A stretch of 64,000 nt of DNA, from positions 1 to 64,000 of the forward strand of contig JAZUDI010000044.1 of NCBI GenBank assembly GCA_045639525.1. Reading direction: 5' to 3'. The DNA is from UBA1181 sp045639525 (GTDB lineage: Bacteria > Bacteroidota > Bacteroidia > Bacteroidales > Paludibacteraceae). Position numbers and translations under genes: made by a program. Below, one piece after another: positions 55,055 through 63,190 of this stretch. The notes beneath the pieces are model-generated. The model saw only the letters and a program-made list of their open reading frames with translations. It did not search any database and had not been told where the DNA came from. Each line of letters begins with the position of its first letter. The first letter of the stretch is position 1.

Positions 55055-55341
55055 ATGTGAAGAATCCTACCCATTTGGGCGGTTTGATAGGAGATTTCCT
55101 TCGGCAAGGGGAGTTGGGCAAACACTTCGCTGAGGAACAGGTGAAGGAGGAGTGGATGAAACTTGCGGGTGGCAATGTCGCTCGTTATACCAATTCCGTG
55201 AATGTGAAGGATGGAAAGCTCTTTGTGAAACTGACCTCTGCTTTGTTGAAGAATGATTTGATGATGCAGCGCTCAGTGTTGGTGAAACGTCTCAACGAAA
55301 AGGTGGGACAGGAATTGTTGGAAGAAATTATCTTTTTATAA
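55051..55341 (+). CDS. DciA-like protein (DUF721)
   Basis: 96 residues. DUF721/DciA proteins load or support the replicative helicase in bacteria that lack DnaC/DnaI. The domain is seen in GGLIGDFLRQGELGKHFAEE near residue 8, EEWMKLAGGNVARYTNSVNV, and a beta-strand set KLFVKLTSALLKNDLMMQR. It starts inside the recF stop codon and is followed by a thioesterase after 13 bases. The link to DnaB (encoded at 25-27 kb) is family knowledge. Length is normal for the small Bacteroidota form. Confidence 0.85.
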   Translation: MNVKNPTHLGGLIGDFLRQGELGKHFAEEQVKEEWMKLAGGNVARYTNSVNVKDGKLFVKLTSALLKNDLMMQRSVLVKRLNEKVGQELLEEIIFL

Positions 55342-55354
55342 TAATTATATTGGT

Positions 55355-55798
55355 ATGACACCCTCGTATGATGCATCGACGCTCCGGTTTCGTCACGAAC
55401 TTCCCGTTCAGATTCGTTTCAATGATGTGGATGTGATCGGCCATGTCAACAACTCGGTTCTTCTTTCCTATTTCGATTTAGGCAAGGTCGCCTATTTCGA
55501 AGCGATGGAGTATAAGGGGGTGCGAAGCGGTGATGTCGATTTGGTGATTGTCCATGTGGATGTCGACTATATGGTCCCTGTTTTCATGGGAGATGATATT
55601 GTGGTACGTACCAAGGTGCTCTCTATCGGCAATAAGAGTGTAAAGTTGGTGCAAATGCTGTATGACAGGAGAAATGATCGCGTAAAGTGTGTTTGCCATA
55701 CCGTCATGTGCGGATTCGATCCTTCGACCAATACCTCTCTGCCTATCTCCGATGATTGGCGGAATAGGATTCGTGCCTACGAACCCGATCTTGCGTAA
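55355..55798 (+). CDS. Acyl-CoA thioesterase, 4HBT/YbgC-like hotdog fold
   Basis: 147 residues. Hotdog thioesterase: LPVQIRFNDVDVIGHVNNSV with the catalytic Asp and HVNN, SYFDLGKVAYFEAME, VIVHVDVDYMVPVFMGDDI. It hydrolyses acyl-CoA thioesters; substrate unknown (aromatic, short-chain or acyl-ACP). Third gene of the recF-dciA unit by spacing. No Tol-Pal genes are near, unlike E. coli ybgC. Confidence 0.85.
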   Translation: MTPSYDASTLRFRHELPVQIRFNDVDVIGHVNNSVLLSYFDLGKVAYFEAMEYKGVRSGDVDLVIVHVDVDYMVPVFMGDDIVVRTKVLSIGNKSVKLVQMLYDRRNDRVKCVCHTVMCGFDPSTNTSLPISDDWRNRIRAYEPDLA

Positions 55799-55849
55799 CT
55801 CCTATTTCTCTTTTTTATTGTGCCTGCGGAAAAATAATTGTGAAAATAT

Positions 55850-55880
55850 TTTGAAGTAACCCCTTGCGTTGTTATTTTTG
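55850..55880 (+). promoter_or_regulatory. Promoter of the T9SS-tail protein / Lnb unit
   Basis: TTTG at 55850-55853, exactly 19 bases, TATTTTTG at 55873-55880. Perfect match to the consensus. The ATG is 21 bases beyond. Confidence 0.75.
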
Positions 55881-55900
55881 CAGAAAAAGAAGGGCATTTT

Positions 55901-56221
55901 ATGAGAAAGTTTCTTTTCATATTATCATTGTTTACACTTACACAAGTCTCTTTGTCGTTCGCGCAAACGCAGGGCAGGGGAGAAGATGTGCGTGATGAGC
56001 AGGGTGTGGAGAGAACGGCTCCGGCAGTGAGCGTCGCCGATAACTACCTCTATCTTTCCGATGCGAAAGCGGGTACGAAAGTGGTGGTGATGAATATGTT
56101 GGGCGTAACGGTCCTCTCTTTTGAAATGACTTCTGATAACGAAAAGATCGCATTGAACTTGAAAAAGGGTTTCTATGTAGTGAAGATAGGAAATCTGGTG
56201 CAACGTTTTGTGGTCAAGTAA
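55901..56221 (+). CDS. Small secreted protein consisting of little but a T9SS-type tail
   Basis: 106 residues. A signal peptide ends near residue 21 (LSFAQ). A short polar linker (~22-42) is followed by ~64 residues with the layout of a T9SS type A sorting domain: VADNYLYLSDAKAGTKVVVM, NMLGVTVLSFE, LNLKKGFYVVKIGNLVQRFV, ending VVK. There is no passenger domain. It is preceded by a consensus promoter and lies 36 bases before lnb, so the two are likely cotranscribed. It could be a free T9SS substrate, a decoy or regulator of the sortase, or the remnant of a larger protein. The tail call rests on pattern, not on a search. Confidence 0.65.
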   Translation: MRKFLFILSLFTLTQVSLSFAQTQGRGEDVRDEQGVERTAPAVSVADNYLYLSDAKAGTKVVVMNMLGVTVLSFEMTSDNEKIALNLKKGFYVVKIGNLVQRFVVK

Positions 56222-56257
56222 TTTTCCCAAGAGTTTTTATCCAAGAATTTTATCATT

Positions 56258-57466
56258 GTGAAGTATCGTTGGTTGACACTTCTTGTTCTTGCGTTGGTGT
56301 CGTTGTGCGCCCATGCCAAGGTGAGTATATCCGTTGTGACCTCGTATCCTTCGGATAGGGAGGTTTATACGCTGTGGGGTCACACAGCTCTTTTGGTGGA
56401 GAGTGACTCGTTTTCCCAAGTTTACAACTATGGCGTGTTCGAATTCGATGAGGACTTTGTCTATAAGTTCGTCTCTGGACAGACTGATTACCGATTGGAC
56501 GAGGAGAGCCCAAGGATGATGATGGGTGAACTGAAGTGGAAGAAGAGTCCCGCCTATGCGCAGATTCTTAATCTGACGGATGAGGAGGCTGAAGCGGTGG
56601 CTGAGGCGTTGAAGGAAAACCTTAAGCCGGAGAATGCCGTTTACCGCTATAAATTCTTCTCTGACAACTGCGCCACCCGTCCGCAACGGTTGGTGGAGCG
56701 TTGTGTCAAGGGCATTGTCTATGAGGACGGAAAGAATACGGAGAGTTATCGCGACATCATCCATCGGCTCTGTGCTTCGGCGCCGTGGCTGCGGGTGGGA
56801 ATCGATGTCTGCTTGGGAAGCGAGGCGGATAAAGTGGTGCCGGATTCGGGTATGACTTTCCTTCCAGTTAATTTGATGACTCTATGGGACCATGCGAAGG
56901 TTGTCTCCCCAGACGGGACGAGCCGTCCGTTGGTGAAGGCTAAGGTTTGCCTCTTCCCTCAGGTGGAGCAAGGCGAGAATTCCGCTACTGTTCTATGGCA
57001 GACGCCATTGTTTGTCTCTTGGGTTGTCCTGTTGCTCTCGGCGCTCGCGCTCTTCCTTTCTGTGAAGGGACATGTGGGATTTGCCCGCGGTTTCGGAGGC
57101 CTTTGCCTCTTGGTGGCGGGCGCATTGGGTTGGTTGGTCTTCTACTTGACCTTTTTCTCCACCCATGAGTGCACGTCTCCTAACTTTAATCTGCTTTGGC
57201 TGAATCCGTTGCACTGGGTAACAACGGTGATTCTGTTCTTTGGGTTGAGAGGTAATTTTTCAAGAGTTTGGCTGGTCATTGACATTCTCCTATGCGCCAT
57301 ACACCTGCTGGTGGCAGCTCCATTTCTGCAAGGTTCGTGCGCGGAATTTGTGTTGATGTCTATCTCTTTGATAATTAATATGTTGGCATATGCTTGGCCC
57401 GACCGTCGCTCTTTTTTAGATTTTTTCAATAAAAAAACGCTTTCGGATAAACAACAAATAAAATAA
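56258..57466 (+). CDS. lnb: Lipoprotein N-acyltransferase Lnb (DUF4105)
   Basis: 402 residues from a GTG start. A signal peptide or anchor (about 1-20) is followed by the periplasmic DUF4105 domain: YTLWGHTALLV with His42, VYNYGVFEFDEDFVYKFVSG, and YRYKFFSDNCATRPQRLVER with Cys138, a papain-like Cys/His pair. About five membrane helices follow from ~residue 245 to 390. Lnb adds the N-terminal acyl chain to lipoproteins in Bacteroides, completing the work of Lgt and LspA where Lnt is missing; this assignment is from the family and fits the TM-rich C-terminus. Upstream is the T9SS-tail protein, downstream two tiny lipoproteins. No Lnt gene is in the window. Confidence 0.82.
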   Translation: MKYRWLTLLVLALVSLCAHAKVSISVVTSYPSDREVYTLWGHTALLVESDSFSQVYNYGVFEFDEDFVYKFVSGQTDYRLDEESPRMMMGELKWKKSPAYAQILNLTDEEAEAVAEALKENLKPENAVYRYKFFSDNCATRPQRLVERCVKGIVYEDGKNTESYRDIIHRLCASAPWLRVGIDVCLGSEADKVVPDSGMTFLPVNLMTLWDHAKVVSPDGTSRPLVKAKVCLFPQVEQGENSATVLWQTPLFVSWVVLLLSALALFLSVKGHVGFARGFGGLCLLVAGALGWLVFYLTFFSTHECTSPNFNLLWLNPLHWVTTVILFFGLRGNFSRVWLVIDILLCAIHLLVAAPFLQGSCAEFVLMSISLIINMLAYAWPDRRSFLDFFNKKTLSDKQQIK

Positions 57467-57472
57467 AAAAAG

Positions 57473-57480
57473 TAAATTTG
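57473..57480 (+). promoter_or_regulatory. -7 element before the micro-lipoproteins
   Basis: TAAATTTG, exact match, seven bases after the lnb stop and 36 bases before the first micro-lipoprotein ATG. No good -33 element was found. Confidence 0.4.
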
Positions 57481-57515
57481 CAGAACTGAATGATAACTAT
57501 ATAATTTGATACACA

Positions 57516-57644
57516 ATGAAGACAATTAAGATGATTATCGCAGCTGCATTATTGCTATTGGCAATGAGTGCTTGCAAGCAACAACTTTGTCCTGGATATG
57601 GAAATATGCATACTGAGGTGATTGAGCTCCAACACAATGCGTAA
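57516..57644 (+). CDS. Micro-lipoprotein 1 (42 residues)
   Basis: ATG at 57516, TAA at 57642-57644. MKTIKMIIAAALLLLAMSAC is a complete lipoprotein signal with Cys20 (L-A-M-S-A-C). The mature part is only 23 residues: CKQQLCPGYG followed by NMHTEVIELQHNA. The CPGY motif resembles short Cys-Pro-Ala-Tyr lipoproteins that I recall from other Bacteroidota, of unknown function. Its stop overlaps the start of a second micro-lipoprotein by eight bases, so translation is probably coupled. Too short for standard gene callers. Confidence 0.7.
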   Translation: MKTIKMIIAAALLLLAMSACKQQLCPGYGNMHTEVIELQHNA

Positions 57645-57735
57645 TTCGTTCAGGAAATATATCAAATTAATATTGACGCTCGTCATTCTATTGATTGTAG
57701 CATCATGTAAGTCTTCGGGGTGCGGTTGCTTCTAA
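57637..57735 (+). CDS. Micro-lipoprotein 2 (32 residues)
   Basis: ATG at 57637 inside the end of micro-lipoprotein 1, TAA at 57733-57735. The signal MRNSFRKYIKLILTLVILLI runs to V-A-S-C24, a good lipobox. The mature peptide is just CKSSGCGCF, nine residues with three Cys. After lipidation of the first Cys, two remain free (CGC), suggesting metal or disulfide chemistry, but this is a guess. It lies 98 bases before gapA. Short Cys-rich lipoproteins of this kind occur in other Bacteroidota without known role. Confidence 0.6.
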   Translation: MRNSFRKYIKLILTLVILLIVASCKSSGCGCF

Positions 57736-57833
57736 TCGCTCTTCGGCTTGCGTGTTTTTATTGGTCTGATGTATTTGTATGTGTAATTAGAAAAGGATAT
57801 TATTTATTTGTTTAACATAAATATAATTTTAAA

Positions 57834-58862
57834 ATGGTAAAAGTTGCTATTAATGGTTTCGGACGTATTGGTCGTCTTGCATTCCGTCAAATGTTTGAGG
57901 CAGATGGTTATGAGGTAGTTGCAATCAACGACTTGACTTCTCCTAAGATGTTGGCTCACTTGTTGAAGTACGATACTGCACAAGGTGGTTTCGCTGGCAA
58001 GTTCGGTGAGGGTAAGCACACTGTAGAGGCTACTGAGGATTCAATCATCGTTGACGGTAAGGAGATCAAGATCTCTGCATGCGCTAACGCTGCTGAGTGT
58101 CCTTGGAAGGCAAACGGTGTAGACGTTGTTCTTGAGTGTACTGGTTTCTATACTTCAAAGGAGAAGGCAGCTGCTCACATCGCTGCTGGTGCAAAGAAAG
58201 TTGTTATCTCTGCTCCTGCAGGAAACGACCTTCCTACTATCGTTTACAACGTTAACCACAAGACTTTGACTAAGAACGATAACATCATCTCTGCTGCTTC
58301 TTGTACAACTAACTGCTTGGCTCCTATGGCTGCAGCTTTGAACAAGTACGCTGCTATCCAATCAGGTATCATGTCAACTATCCACGCTTACACTGGTGAC
58401 CAAATGATCCTTGATGGACCTCAACGTAAGGGTGACCTTCGTCGTTCTCGTGCAGGTGCTCAAAACATCGTTCCTAACTCAACAGGTGCTGCTAAGGCTA
58501 TCGGTTTGGTTATCCCTGAGTTGAACGGTAAGTTGATCGGTTCTGCACAACGTATCCCAACTCCAACTGGTTCAACTACTATCTTGGTTGCAGTTGTTAA
58601 GGGTAAGGACGTTACTAAGGAGGGCATCAACGCTGCTATGAAGGCTGCTCAAACTGAGTCTTACGGATACACTGAGGATGAGATCGTATCTTCTGATATC
58701 ATCGGTATGAAGTTCGGTTCATTGTTCGATGCAACTCAAACAATGGTTTCTAAGATCGACGACGATACTTATCAAGTACAAGTTGTTTCTTGGTACGACA
58801 ACGAGAACTCTTACACTTCTCAAATGGTTAGAACTATTAAGTACTTCGCAGAGAACTGCTAA
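57834..58862 (+). CDS. gapA: Type I glyceraldehyde-3-phosphate dehydrogenase
   Basis: 342 residues. It oxidises glyceraldehyde-3-phosphate to 1,3-bisphosphoglycerate with NAD in glycolysis. Marks: VAINGFGRIGRLAFRQMFE, SAASCTTNCLAPMA with the catalytic Cys, STIHAYTGDQMILDGP with the catalytic His, RRSRAGAQNIVPNSTGAAKA, and SWYDNENSYTSQMVRT. The codon bias is as extreme as in the T9SS cargo at 7.5 kb, so it serves as an internal reference for high expression. Asp33 (INDLT) favours NAD over NADP. Terminator follows. Confidence 0.98.
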   Translation: MVKVAINGFGRIGRLAFRQMFEADGYEVVAINDLTSPKMLAHLLKYDTAQGGFAGKFGEGKHTVEATEDSIIVDGKEIKISACANAAECPWKANGVDVVLECTGFYTSKEKAAAHIAAGAKKVVISAPAGNDLPTIVYNVNHKTLTKNDNIISAASCTTNCLAPMAAALNKYAAIQSGIMSTIHAYTGDQMILDGPQRKGDLRRSRAGAQNIVPNSTGAAKAIGLVIPELNGKLIGSAQRIPTPTGSTTILVAVVKGKDVTKEGINAAMKAAQTESYGYTEDEIVSSDIIGMKFGSLFDATQTMVSKIDDDTYQVQVVSWYDNENSYTSQMVRTIKYFAENC

Positions 58863-58881
58863 TCTTAATATAATAGCTTTT

Positions 58882-58917
58882 AAAGCCCGGGCTTTTTGCT
58901 CGGGCTTTTTTGTTTTT
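58882..58917 (+). terminator. Terminator of gapA
   Basis: AAAGCCCG / CGGGCTTT stem with an inner GC pair set and T-rich loop, followed by six T. The downstream T-run and G (TTTG 58916-58919) may serve as the -33 element of menE (TAATTTTG at 58938-58945, spacing 18). Confidence 0.85.
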
Positions 58918-58968
58918 TGAGGTAACCCGCTTTTTTGTAATTTTGTGGTCACAACCATAGTCAATTGC

Positions 58969-59994
58969 ATGATGAATCTCAGAATAAATGGCATCCTTTT
59001 GAATGAGTCGCAGATGCGAGATCGAGCTCTTCTTCTCTCCATAGAGGGGTGCGATGAGGCGTTCGCGGATTTTATGTTGGCGTGGTGGGATGATTCGGAT
59101 TCTGTTTGGGGCCAGACCTCTGGCTCTACGGGAGAACCCAAACGGATAGAACTCTCTAAACAATCTATGCGGGAGTCGGCGAGGCGGACGAATGCTTTTT
59201 TCGGATTAAATCCGGGCGATTCCCTGTTGATGTGCCTCTCCGCCAACTATATCGCGGGAAAGATGATGGTGGTGCGTGCCATTGTGGGTGGTTTGGATCT
59301 CTATGTCCAACCGGTCTCCTCTATGCCACGATTGGAAAGATCGTATGATTTGGTCTCCATGGTGCCGCTGCAGGTTCATTCCTTGATGGAGGGTGGAGCT
59401 GGAGAAGCGGTGCTTGCTCATGTCAAGCATCTCTTGGTGGGTGGTAGCCAGCTGATGAGGGAGGAGTCGGATTGGCTCACCTCGTTGCCGCTGAAATCCT
59501 ACATCTCCTATGGCATGACGGAGACGGTATCGCATGTGGCGCTCTCTGTGTTACCTAAAGATGGTCTGCCGTTCTATGAGGCCTTGCCCGATGTGCGGTT
59601 CGCATTGGATGATCGTGGTTGTTTGGTGATCCACGCTGACTATTTGAAAGGTTCTCCTTTCGTGACGAATGATGTGGTGGAACTATTGTCAGAGTGCTCT
59701 TTCCATTGGCTTGGACGGTGGGATAATGTGATCAACACGGGTGGTGTGAAGGTCTTCCCTGAAAAGATGGAGAAGAAGATCGAGGCGCTTATGGACCGTC
59801 CCTTCTATTTTCTTGGAGAGCCAGATCCTAAATTTGGCGAGCGGGTGGTGTTGAAAATTGAGTCTGAACCGTTTGACGCCGCTTCTCTATTGGCTGACAT
59901 GAAAAAGTATCTTTCTCCTTATGAAATGCCTAAACAGGTCTGTTTTATGCCTCAATTTCGACGGTTGCCTTCTGGAAAGTTGAAACGGGAGTGA
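58969..59994 (+). CDS. menE: o-Succinylbenzoate-CoA ligase, short form
   Basis: 341 residues from the ATG at 58969; earlier in-frame codons overlap the -7 box TAATTTTG (58938-58945), so they are ruled out. It activates o-succinylbenzoate with ATP and CoA in menaquinone synthesis. Marks: adenylation P-loop QTSGSTGEPKRIELSK near residue 45, KSYISYGMTETVSHVALS, GRWDNVINTGGVKVFPEKME, and C-terminal lysine RLPSGKLKRE. The enzyme is shorter than the ~450-residue proteobacterial MenE, as is usual in Bacteroidota. No other men gene is near, but these are often scattered in this phylum. Confidence 0.87.
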   Translation: MMNLRINGILLNESQMRDRALLLSIEGCDEAFADFMLAWWDDSDSVWGQTSGSTGEPKRIELSKQSMRESARRTNAFFGLNPGDSLLMCLSANYIAGKMMVVRAIVGGLDLYVQPVSSMPRLERSYDLVSMVPLQVHSLMEGGAGEAVLAHVKHLLVGGSQLMREESDWLTSLPLKSYISYGMTETVSHVALSVLPKDGLPFYEALPDVRFALDDRGCLVIHADYLKGSPFVTNDVVELLSECSFHWLGRWDNVINTGGVKVFPEKMEKKIEALMDRPFYFLGEPDPKFGERVVLKIESEPFDAASLLADMKKYLSPYEMPKQVCFMPQFRRLPSGKLKRE

Positions 59995-60024
59995 ATGCCA
60001 CAATTCCGCAACGATTTTTTTTGT

Positions 60025-60032
60025 TATATTTG
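60025..60032 (+). promoter_or_regulatory. -7 element of the TonB receptor gene
   Basis: TATATTTG, exact, about 50 bases before the ATG; no -33 match. Confidence 0.4.
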
Positions 60033-60081
60033 CAACCAAATTGAGGCTATAAATGTTTCTTGATTTATCACTTAATTATTT

Positions 60082-61971
60082 ATGAGAAATTTTTTAGATA
60101 AGAAGGAGATCCTTCTTGGAGCTTTTTTCTCCGCTTTCGCTTTGGGTGTCAACGCCCAAGATGAGCAAGCCGTGGAGGAAGAGTTGGAGAGTGTGGTGGT
60201 GACTGGAACGCAACATCCGACGAGTGTTCGCCATTTGCCTATGTCGTATAGTGTGCTCGATCGTGACCAGTTGGTCCATTTGGAGCGTCAGAATGTGCTA
60301 CCGACCTTGATGGAACAGGTGCCTAACCTTATGGTCACAAGCCGTGGCATGATGGGCTATGGCGTGAGTACGGGTGGTTCGGGCGGCATGATGTTGCGCG
60401 GTATCTCCTCCGCCAGTGGACAGTTGATGGTCTTGGTGGATGGACATCCTCAATACAATGGTATTTACGGACATAGCATCGCGGATAGTTATCAGACGAT
60501 GATGACCGACCATGTAGAGGTCTTGCGTGGCCCAGCCTCCCTGCTGTATGGATCCAATGCGATGGGTGGTGTGGTCAATATCGTTACCCGCGAGATGAAA
60601 AAAGACACGGTGCTGACCAATGTCGATTTGGGTGCGGGAAGTTACGGTACGGTACAGGCCGAAGTGGCTAATCAAGTGAAAAAGGGGAAGTTCTCCAGTA
60701 CAGTGGCTGCCCAGTTTGGCAGAAGCGACAACCATCGTCCGCATATGGGTATTACCCAATATGGCGGATATGTGAAGTTGAAATATGATTTTAATGAACA
60801 TTGGAACAGTTACGCCAGTGCGGATGTCACCCATTTCAAGGCCTCGAATCCTGGTCCGGTGAATGATTTGCTGTTGGAGGCTGATCAGTGGATTACACGT
60901 GGTGTTGTCTCTGTTGGCGTGGACAACCATTACAAAAGGACAAGTGGATCGATCAGTGTCTATGATAATTTTGGAAGACATAAGATCAATGATGGTTATA
61001 AGGTGAATGGTGGCACACCTCAGAAGCGTCTCTTCCGCTCGAAGGATGCTTTGGCCGGCGTTTCGGTGACGCAAAATATCAATATGTTCAAGGGTAATCG
61101 GTTGACGTTAGGATTGGATTATCAGCATATTTATGGTCGTGCCTATTATACCAACCGCGAGACGGGCGCAGTGATGGAGACCCCTAATAAACAATCCGCG
61201 CATGTCCACAACAATGAGGTGGCGGGCTATATCGATTTCCATCAGGATGTCTGCCGATGGTTGACTTTGGATGCGGGTGTGCGCTACGACCACCACTCTG
61301 TGGTTGGCGGCGAGTGGATTCCGCAGGCGGGTCTTGTGGTTCGTCCTATCAAGACGGGCGAGTTGAAGTTTGTGGCCAGCAAAGGATTCAGAAACCCGAC
61401 TATGCGCGAGATGTATCTCTATCCCCCTTCAAACGAGGAACTTTTGCCTGAGCGTATGTGGAACTATGAGTTGTCATGGGGACACCGTGTGGCGAACGAT
61501 CGTCTGAAGTATGGTGTCAACCTCTTCTTGATCAAGGCGGATAACATCATCCAAACAGTGAATAAGAAAAACATCAATACGGGGGAGATTTCAAACAAGG
61601 GTGTCGAGGCGGAGATTGCTTGGACAATCAATGAACATTGGCGTCTGAACACCAACCACAGTTACTTGGATATGAAGAATCCAGTGGTGGGTGCGCCTAC
61701 CTACAAGGGTTACTTGGGCGCAGGCTTCCATCTCAAAGGATGGTCCGCTGATTTGGGGATCCAACAGGTGTGTGGACTCTATACTGCTGTGGGTGAACAA
61801 GCGGAGAAGGAGAATTTCACTTTGCTCAATGCGATGCTCTCTTATCGATTCAACCGTTATATCAAACTTTGGGTGAGGGGAGACAACTTGATGAACCAAA
61901 CTTACGAGATCAATGCGGGCTATCCATTGCCGGGTGCGAACTTCATGGCTGGCGCGTCTTTGAGTTTCTGA
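60082..61971 (+). CDS. TonB-dependent outer-membrane receptor
   Basis: 629 residues. A signal peptide ends near residue 25 (GVNAQ). TonB-box-like ELESVVVTGT near 35, plug domain ~45-165 with LRGISSASGQLMVLVDG and DHVEVLRGPASLLYGSNAMG, then the 22-stranded barrel ending NFMAGASLSF. It has no N-terminal carboxypeptidase-like domain and no SusD partner, so it is not a SusC-type glycan importer; a siderophore, haem, cobalamin or metal substrate is more likely. A B12 role would suit the NrdJ enzyme but is only a guess. Monocistronic, with its own terminator. Confidence 0.88.
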   Translation: MRNFLDKKEILLGAFFSAFALGVNAQDEQAVEEELESVVVTGTQHPTSVRHLPMSYSVLDRDQLVHLERQNVLPTLMEQVPNLMVTSRGMMGYGVSTGGSGGMMLRGISSASGQLMVLVDGHPQYNGIYGHSIADSYQTMMTDHVEVLRGPASLLYGSNAMGGVVNIVTREMKKDTVLTNVDLGAGSYGTVQAEVANQVKKGKFSSTVAAQFGRSDNHRPHMGITQYGGYVKLKYDFNEHWNSYASADVTHFKASNPGPVNDLLLEADQWITRGVVSVGVDNHYKRTSGSISVYDNFGRHKINDGYKVNGGTPQKRLFRSKDALAGVSVTQNINMFKGNRLTLGLDYQHIYGRAYYTNRETGAVMETPNKQSAHVHNNEVAGYIDFHQDVCRWLTLDAGVRYDHHSVVGGEWIPQAGLVVRPIKTGELKFVASKGFRNPTMREMYLYPPSNEELLPERMWNYELSWGHRVANDRLKYGVNLFLIKADNIIQTVNKKNINTGEISNKGVEAEIAWTINEHWRLNTNHSYLDMKNPVVGAPTYKGYLGAGFHLKGWSADLGIQQVCGLYTAVGEQAEKENFTLLNAMLSYRFNRYIKLWVRGDNLMNQTYEINAGYPLPGANFMAGASLSF

Positions 61972-61997
61972 TCGGGAATTAAGTATATTTCACATAA

Positions 61998-62036
61998 GAA
62001 CGCAACTTTCTAATTCGTTAGGAGGTTGCGTTTTTG
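61998..62036 (+). terminator. Terminator of the TonB receptor gene
   Basis: AACGCAAC-TTTCTAA-TTCG-TTAGGAG-GTTGCGTT: a long stem with a UUCG tetraloop, then five T. The TTG at 62026-62028 in its right arm also serves as the -33 element of the next promoter. Confidence 0.85.
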
Positions 62037-62056
62037 GTTTGTATTGTTTATTTTTG
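62026..62056 (+). promoter_or_regulatory. Promoter of the SPOR/folE unit, nested in the preceding terminator
   Basis: TTG at 62026-62028, 20 bases, TATTTTTG at 62049-62056. Confidence 0.55.
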
Positions 62057-62070
62057 TGTCATAATTAACA

Positions 62071-62574
62071 ATGATGTATATGTGGCAAAAATTTCTCATA
62101 TTGATCAGTGCGGCTATGATGACACTCTCCGCTGGCGCGCAGAATGCTAAACCCGCCGCAAAGAAACCCTATGTGGATGTGTTCGAGACACTCTCTAAAA
62201 AACCGGACAATGGCGGTAAAGTGGTTGTGAAGCAAGACCCTAAGATGAAGGCTTTGCTCAAGGAGAAGGTTTCTGCCAATAATGATAAGGCTTATGTGAC
62301 TTTCTCTGGTTACAGAGTCCAGATCTATATGGGTAATTTGCCTAAGAAATCAAAGATCGAGGCCTTGGAACGTGAGAAGAAGATCAAGGAGAAGTACGAA
62401 GGAGTCAGCTCCTATTTGACATTCGCCTCTCCGTTTTGGAAATTACGCTGCGGCGATTTCCGCCAACAGACGGACGCTATGGTCTTCGCACAGAAGGTTT
62501 TGTCCGACTTCCCTGAGATGGCGGGTGAGGTTGTTGTCGTGGACGACGTGATTCGTGATGTCCGTTTTGAATAA
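62071..62574 (+). CDS. SPOR-domain periplasmic protein
   Basis: 167 residues; starts at 62074 or 62080 are also possible, since the promoter -7 box ends at 62056. A signal peptide ends near SAGAQ. A Lys/Pro-rich linker leads to a C-terminal SPOR domain (~75-165): FSGYRVQIYMGNLPKKSKIE, SSYLTFASPFWKLRCGDFRQ, FAQKVLSDFPEMAGEVVVV. SPOR domains bind denuded peptidoglycan at the division septum. folE overlaps or directly follows its end. No lipobox, so periplasmic. Confidence 0.85.
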   Translation: MMYMWQKFLILISAAMMTLSAGAQNAKPAAKKPYVDVFETLSKKPDNGGKVVVKQDPKMKALLKEKVSANNDKAYVTFSGYRVQIYMGNLPKKSKIEALEREKKIKEKYEGVSSYLTFASPFWKLRCGDFRQQTDAMVFAQKVLSDFPEMAGEVVVVDDVIRDVRFE

Positions 62575-62575
62575 T

Positions 62576-63190
62576 ATGCGTATGAACGAAGATATACAAA
62601 TAAAACCTTGGGACTTGGCCAAATACCCAAGCAAGGAGTTGACGGAAAAATTGGCTCCCCTCTATGCGGAAGCCATTAGTTTGATCGGTGAGGATGTAAA
62701 CCGTGAAGGTTTGTTGAAAACCCCTGAACGTGTGGCGAAAGCTATGCAATTCATGACCTACGGCTACAAAATCAATCCTCGTGACATCTTGGAATCCGCT
62801 GTCTTTGAGGAGGAGTATAAGCAGATGGTCATCGTCAAGGACATCGATTTCTACTCCTTGTGCGAACATCACCTCTTGCCTTTCTTCGGTAAGGCGCATG
62901 TGGCCTATATCCCGAATAAAAAGATCACTGGTTTGAGTAAGATTGCCCGTGTCGTGGAGATCCTCTCTCGTCGTCTTCAGATCCAGGAGCGTTTGACCAC
63001 CCAGATCAAGGATTGTATTCAGGAGACTTTGGATCCGTTGGGTGTCATGGTTGTGATCGAGGCGCAGCATATGTGCATGCAGATGCGTGGTGTCGAGAAG
63101 ATGCACTCCATCACTACCACCTCTGATTTTACAGGTATTTTCAATACCTCCAAAACCCGTGAAGAGTTTATGAATCTATTGGGAAGGTGA
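62576..63190 (+). CDS. folE: GTP cyclohydrolase I
   Basis: 204 residues from ATG 62576 (62582 also possible; an ATG at 62555 overlaps the SPOR gene). It makes dihydroneopterin triphosphate from GTP for folate synthesis. Marks: GLLKTPERVAKAMQFMTYGY, IDFYSLCEHHLLPFFGKAHV with zinc-binding Cys and His, ITGLSKIARVVEILSRRLQIQERLT, and EAQHMCMQMRGVEK with the second zinc Cys. Cotranscribed with the SPOR gene; convergent with the CPBP protease, whose stop is adjacent. Confidence 0.95.
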   Translation: MRMNEDIQIKPWDLAKYPSKELTEKLAPLYAEAISLIGEDVNREGLLKTPERVAKAMQFMTYGYKINPRDILESAVFEEEYKQMVIVKDIDFYSLCEHHLLPFFGKAHVAYIPNKKITGLSKIARVVEILSRRLQIQERLTTQIKDCIQETLDPLGVMVVIEAQHMCMQMRGVEKMHSITTTSDFTGIFNTSKTREEFMNLLGR

